This document shows, in pieces, positions 60,899 to 64,000 of a DNA stretch of 64,000 bases. Each line of letters begins with the position of its first letter. Position 1 is the stretch's first letter. The DNA comes from Marispirochaeta sp. (GTDB lineage: Bacteria; Spirochaetota; Spirochaetia; JC444; Marispirochaetaceae). The stretch is taken from positions 310,001 to 374,000 of the forward strand of contig NZ_OY764209.1 in the NCBI RefSeq assembly GCF_963668165.1. Direction: 5' to 3'. Both the position numbers and the translations under genes were made by a program. Below the pieces are notes generated by a model. That model was not told the DNA's origin. It was given only the letters and a program-made list of their open reading frames with translations, and made no database searches.

Positions 60899-62575
60899 AT
60901 GAAAACAATGCATTACAGTAAGTACCGGCGTTTTGAGCCTGTCTCACTGCCTGACAGAACCTGGCCTGACAGGATAATCGAAGAAGCCCCGGTCTGGTGC
61001 AGTGTCGACTTACGGGACGGGAACCAGGCCCTGAGTGTTCCCATGAACATGGAAAAGAAACTGATGATGTTCAAACTGTTAACCGACATCGGTTTTAAAG
61101 AGATTGAGGTGGGCTTTCCGTCTTCAGCTGAGATCGAGTACAACTTTATGCGCAAGCTGATCGAGGACAACCTGATCCCCGATGATGTTACCGTCCAGGT
61201 CCTCGTCCAGGCCCGTGAACACCTGATCAGGCGCACTTTTGACTCTCTGAAGGACGTAAAAAAAGCTGTTGTGCATATTTACAACTCTACCTCAACATCA
61301 CAGCGGCGCCTTGTTTTTAAGAAGAGCAAGGAAGAGATAATCGATATTGCCATTGCCGGAGCTAAACTCGTAAAGGAGTTGGGGGATGCCGAGGAGAATC
61401 CAGGAATCCGTTACGAGTACAGCCCCGAGAGTTTTACCGGAACCGAGATGGATTTCGCCGCGGAGATCTGCAACGCTGTAATCGATGTAATTCAGCCGAC
61501 ACCTGGACATCAAATGGTGATCAACCTGCCGGCAACCGTTGAGGCCCATACCGCGAATATTCACGCCGATCAAATCGAATGGATGTGCCGGCACCTGGAC
61601 AAGCGGGACAGCATCCAGGTGAGCCTTCATACCCATAACGACCGGGGGACCGGTATTGCCGCCACGGAACTTGCTCTTTTGGCAGGAGCCGACCGGGTTG
61701 AGGGAACCCTCTTCGGCAACGGTGAAAGAACCGGGAACGCCGATCTGGTTACCCTCGCCTTGAACATGTTCTCCCAGGGAATAGACCCCAAACTCGACTT
61801 TACCGATATTAACCATGTACGGGACGTCTACCGCTACTGCACCGGGATGGATGTTCACCCACGACACCCCTACGTTGGAGAGCTGGTTTACACTGCCTTT
61901 TCCGGCTCCCACCAGGATGCCATCAACAAGGGGATGCACGCCCGGGCCAAAGACGGAACAAAGATATGGGATGTTCCGTATCTGCCCATTGATCCCCAGG
62001 ACGTTGGACGTTCTTACAAATCCATTGTACGCATCAACTCCCAGTCCGGAAAAGGCGGCGTAGCGTATATTATGGATTCTGAGTTCGGTTTCAGCCTGCC
62101 CAAGGCAATGCATCCTGAATTCGGCCTGCTGATTCAGAAAGAGACAGACAAACGCGAAGACGAGCTGGTCCCCAAGGAGATCTGGACGGTTTTCGAGGAA
62201 AACTATCTGAATACCACAGTCCCATTCGCCCTTGAGGATGTAAATGTACGAATGGAAACCGATAAAGAATCGGGCAAGCATGCGGCCAACGTAACAGGTC
62301 AGATTCTTAAAGACTGTAAAACTGTACAGATCGAAGGCCGGGGAAACGGCCCAATCGACGCCTTTGTTAACGGTCTGAAAAAACATGTGGATTTTGATTT
62401 TCACTTTGAGTCCTTCGATGAACATGCAATCAACGAAGGAGCTGACGCCCAGGCGGTAGCCTATATATCGGTTATCACCGAAGATGGCCGAAGGGTATTC
62501 GGCGCCGGAATTGATACGGATATAACCTTTGCCTCGTATAAGGCCATACTAAGTGCGATAAACAGGACATTGTAG
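60899..62575 (+). CDS. leuA: 2-isopropylmalate synthase
   Basis: A 558-residue enzyme of the longer (type II-like) LeuA form. Catalytic TIM barrel: VDLRDGNQAL (residues 36-45, with metal-binding Asp and the Arg), EVGFPSSAEIEYNFMR, SLHTHNDRGTG (about 242-252, metal-binding His pair), and FGNGERTGNADLV. The C-terminal part with ETDKESGKHAANVTGQI and FDEHAINEGADAQAVAYISV is the leucine-sensing regulatory domain. It joins acetyl-CoA and 2-oxoisovalerate, the first step of leucine synthesis. GGAGG stands six bases before the ATG; the attenuator lies directly upstream. Confidence 0.96.
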   Translation: MKTMHYSKYRRFEPVSLPDRTWPDRIIEEAPVWCSVDLRDGNQALSVPMNMEKKLMMFKLLTDIGFKEIEVGFPSSAEIEYNFMRKLIEDNLIPDDVTVQVLVQAREHLIRRTFDSLKDVKKAVVHIYNSTSTSQRRLVFKKSKEEIIDIAIAGAKLVKELGDAEENPGIRYEYSPESFTGTEMDFAAEICNAVIDVIQPTPGHQMVINLPATVEAHTANIHADQIEWMCRHLDKRDSIQVSLHTHNDRGTGIAATELALLAGADRVEGTLFGNGERTGNADLVTLALNMFSQGIDPKLDFTDINHVRDVYRYCTGMDVHPRHPYVGELVYTAFSGSHQDAINKGMHARAKDGTKIWDVPYLPIDPQDVGRSYKSIVRINSQSGKGGVAYIMDSEFGFSLPKAMHPEFGLLIQKETDKREDELVPKEIWTVFEENYLNTTVPFALEDVNVRMETDKESGKHAANVTGQILKDCKTVQIEGRGNGPIDAFVNGLKKHVDFDFHFESFDEHAINEGADAQAVAYISVITEDGRRVFGAGIDTDITFASYKAILSAINRTL

Positions 62576-62591
62576 GTCTCAACTCAACTGG

Positions 62592-62628
62592 CCGGGCGGG
62601 AACCTCGAAAATTGAGTATCCCGCCGGG
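62592..62628. terminator. Hairpin between convergent leuA and ABC permease
   Basis: CCGGGCGGGA (62592-62601) and TCCCGCCGGG (62619-62628) form a GC-rich stem with one mismatch, ending right at the stop codon of the permease gene on the other strand. No long T run, so it is probably a shared, weak terminator. Confidence 0.5.
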
Positions 62629-63366
62629 TCAGATTATCCAGCGCCTTTTTATATTGTGCAAACTCACCGCAAAGAGTGCAAGACAGAAAAGGGCCAATAC
62701 CCCCATGTCGAGAGCAAACGGAAGCATGTGCTCTCCCCCCACAGAACCATGGAGCAGATCGGCGCCGTAGGTCAAAGGCAACAGGAAGGAGACGGGACGC
62801 AGAAAAACGGGGAGATTTTCCACGGGAATAAACAAACCACAGAGAAAGATCATGGGAAAACGAAAAAAATTTGAAAAAGTCTGAGCCTCAAAGACTTCGC
62901 TGACTGCCACGGCAATAAAAAGTCCCAGGAACGTCGAAGCTGCAGCAATAAGAACAAGGGCCGGTATAAACAGCTGCCATGCAACACCGGATAGATCTGC
63001 AAGAAAAAAAGCGATAATAACAGGAACAAAAGCATTGGCTGTTCCAAAAAGAATGGCTCCGGAGGTTTTGGCAATCATCAGGAGTTTCAGGGATATGGGG
63101 GCAAGAAGCAGACGCTCAAAGGAACGGTTCTTTTTTTCAAAAGTAACGGTTACCGCCAGCATTGATGTTGTACCAAAGAGGATTGAAACCGCTGTTACTC
63201 CGGGAAGCAGAGAGAGTACACTTTCCAGGCCGCGGCCGGAACGAACAAAAAACATTGCCGTCCATGCCAGAGGAAAGATCAAACCCCAGCTGATATTCGG
63301 CGGCTTCAGGTAGTAGGTCCGCATGTCCTTCAGCAGAATATTCCAGAACGCTGTAAGTTGTTTCAT
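62629..63366 (-). CDS. ABC-2 type transporter permease
   Basis: A 245-residue membrane protein with six hydrophobic segments (ISWGLIFPLAWTAMFFV, LLPGVTAVSILFGTTSMLAVTVTFEKKNRSFERLLLAPIS, LFGTANAFVPVIIAFFLA, ALVLIAAASTFLGLFIAVAV, FPMIFLCGLFIPVENLPVFLRPVSFLLPLTYGADLLHG). The TYGADLLHG ending block is the ABC-2 signature found in drug, polysaccharide and Nod-factor exporters. It overlaps the ATPase gene by four bases and forms an exporter with it. Substrate unknown. Confidence 0.92.
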   Translation of the reverse strand: MKQLTAFWNILLKDMRTYYLKPPNISWGLIFPLAWTAMFFVRSGRGLESVLSLLPGVTAVSILFGTTSMLAVTVTFEKKNRSFERLLLAPISLKLLMIAKTSGAILFGTANAFVPVIIAFFLADLSGVAWQLFIPALVLIAAASTFLGLFIAVAVSEVFEAQTFSNFFRFPMIFLCGLFIPVENLPVFLRPVSFLLPLTYGADLLHGSVGGEHMLPFALDMGVLALFCLALFAVSLHNIKRRWII

Positions 63367-64000
63367 CCTCTGCCCCCCCCTTTTTCCTTTTCTGACCGCA
63401 TAAAACCTGCTTCAATCCCGGTAATCGATACAAACACTTCCTCCAGGGAGGGCCGTATTCTACGGGCTTCAAAAACTTCGATGCTCCTCTCCTCCAGATA
63501 CCTGATCAAGGGGCCGACACCCACAGGATCGTCCCCCTCTACCCGCATAACCCCTGTTTCAGGAAAACTGAAAGAGAGCTCAGAGAAAGCAGACGAGACT
63601 GTCTGCTTCACATCATCAATTTCTCCTGTAAAAAAGACCTTCAGTACATGCCTGTTTTGGATCGGCTGCAGCAGTTCCTGCACACCGGCAATACGAACGA
63701 TTCTGCCCGAGACGATAAAGGCAATTCGGTCACACAGACGTTCTGCTTCTTCGATATAGTGGGTTGTGAGAAAGATTGTCGTTCCCGCCTTGTGCAGATC
63801 ATCGATAAGCTGACGCACCTGCCTGGCGCTTGCAACATCAATACCGGTCGTCGGTTCATCGAGAAAAAGAATCCGTGGTTGATGGATAATCCCCGCGGCA
63901 ATAGTGAGCTTGCGCTTCATTCCCTTTGAGTAGCCGCCGAATTTCCTGTTTCCAGCCTGATTCAGACCAAAGAGCTCCAGCAGTTCAGCCGCACGTGCCT
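63363..64000 (-). CDS. ABC-2 transporter ATP-binding protein (5' end outside window)
   Basis: The frame is open to the right border, so the N-terminus with the Walker A motif is missing. Visible: RAAELLELFGLNQAGNRKFGGYSKGMKRKL, with GGYSKGMKRKL the ABC signature; Walker B ILFLDEPTTGID; H-loop TTHYIEEAERLCDR; and a C-terminal regulatory domain ending in RRIRPSLEEVFVSITG, typical of ABC-2 (DrrA/NatA-like) ATPases. Drives the permease encoded immediately downstream. Confidence 0.93.
   Translation of the reverse strand, partial: ARAAELLELFGLNQAGNRKFGGYSKGMKRKLTIAAGIIHQPRILFLDEPTTGIDVASARQVRQLIDDLHKAGTTIFLTTHYIEEAERLCDRIAFIVSGRIVRIAGVQELLQPIQNRHVLKVFFTGEIDDVKQTVSSAFSELSFSFPETGVMRVEGDDPVGVGPLIRYLEERSIEVFEARRIRPSLEEVFVSITGIEAGFMRSEKEKGGGRG

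Noticed and set aside
1..64000. tRNA, rRNA, riboswitch or replication-origin signals
   Set aside because: None was recognised by eye on either strand; a covariance-model scan would be decisive, and small RNAs may have been missed.

Overview
The window looks like a chromosomal segment of a free-living, anaerobic or facultative spirochaete of the Spirochaetaceae type. This is an inference from gene content: pyruvate:ferredoxin oxidoreductase, a TRAP uptake system next to a large AraC-type regulator with a membrane domain, a PII-like protein attached to an RND pump, OmpA/POTRA envelope proteins, and many dispersed GC-rich repeats. No rRNA, tRNA, CRISPR array or replication origin was recognised.

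Layout. 1-6630 is a carbohydrate and envelope block: the end of an OmpA-type protein, two GT-B glycosyltransferase-like genes, a GH13 disaccharide phosphorylase, a LysR regulator and a small cytidylyltransferase-like enzyme. 6640-25310 is an accessory, decaying island. It holds IS66, IS21, IS3 and IS5 elements, a 2162-residue SpvB/Rhs-type giant secreted protein, a 0.95-kb fragment of a second Rhs gene, two paralogous small lipoproteins, a GxxExxY gene cut off from its ribosome-binding site by IS21, and the remains of a TRAP locus (GntR regulator with an in-frame stop, shattered dctP). A perfect 23-bp direct repeat (6829 and 25002) brackets most of it, next to copies of a GC-rich dispersed repeat. 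25315-34021 holds a Gfo/Idh/MocA oxidoreductase, a secreted three-domain PPC protein, a complete osmF-yehY-yehX-yehW type ABC importer operon, and a divergent LysR/YeiH pair.

34145-43300 is an envelope-export block: TolC, membrane-fusion protein, RND pump and PII-like protein, a response regulator/kinase pair and a POTRA-barrel protein. 43393-47567 holds an SDR dehydrogenase, a CHASE-PAS sensor kinase, and an arsR-arsM arsenic pair preceded by a 145-bp MITE-like element and a palindromic operator over the promoter. 47695-55464 holds nifJ, an aldo/keto reductase, an alanine/Na+ symporter, ywbE and a YwaF-type membrane protein. 55546-60464 holds the AraC regulator and a convergent TRAP operon (dctP-dctQ-dctM). 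60724-62575 is a leucine-biosynthesis unit: leuA preceded by what reads as a classical leucine attenuator (12 Leu codons in a 32-residue leader, an alternative antiterminator pairing and a strong intrinsic terminator). The window ends in an ABC-2 exporter whose ATPase runs off the right edge.

The most notable items are the leucine attenuator; the Rhs protein, with seven near-identical 49-residue repeats, a carbohydrate-binding-like insert and a C-terminal HExxH tip, together with its two downstream lipoproteins; the exact insertion of IS21 between a ribosome-binding site and its start codon; and the IS66 transposase that lacks its first catalytic aspartate.
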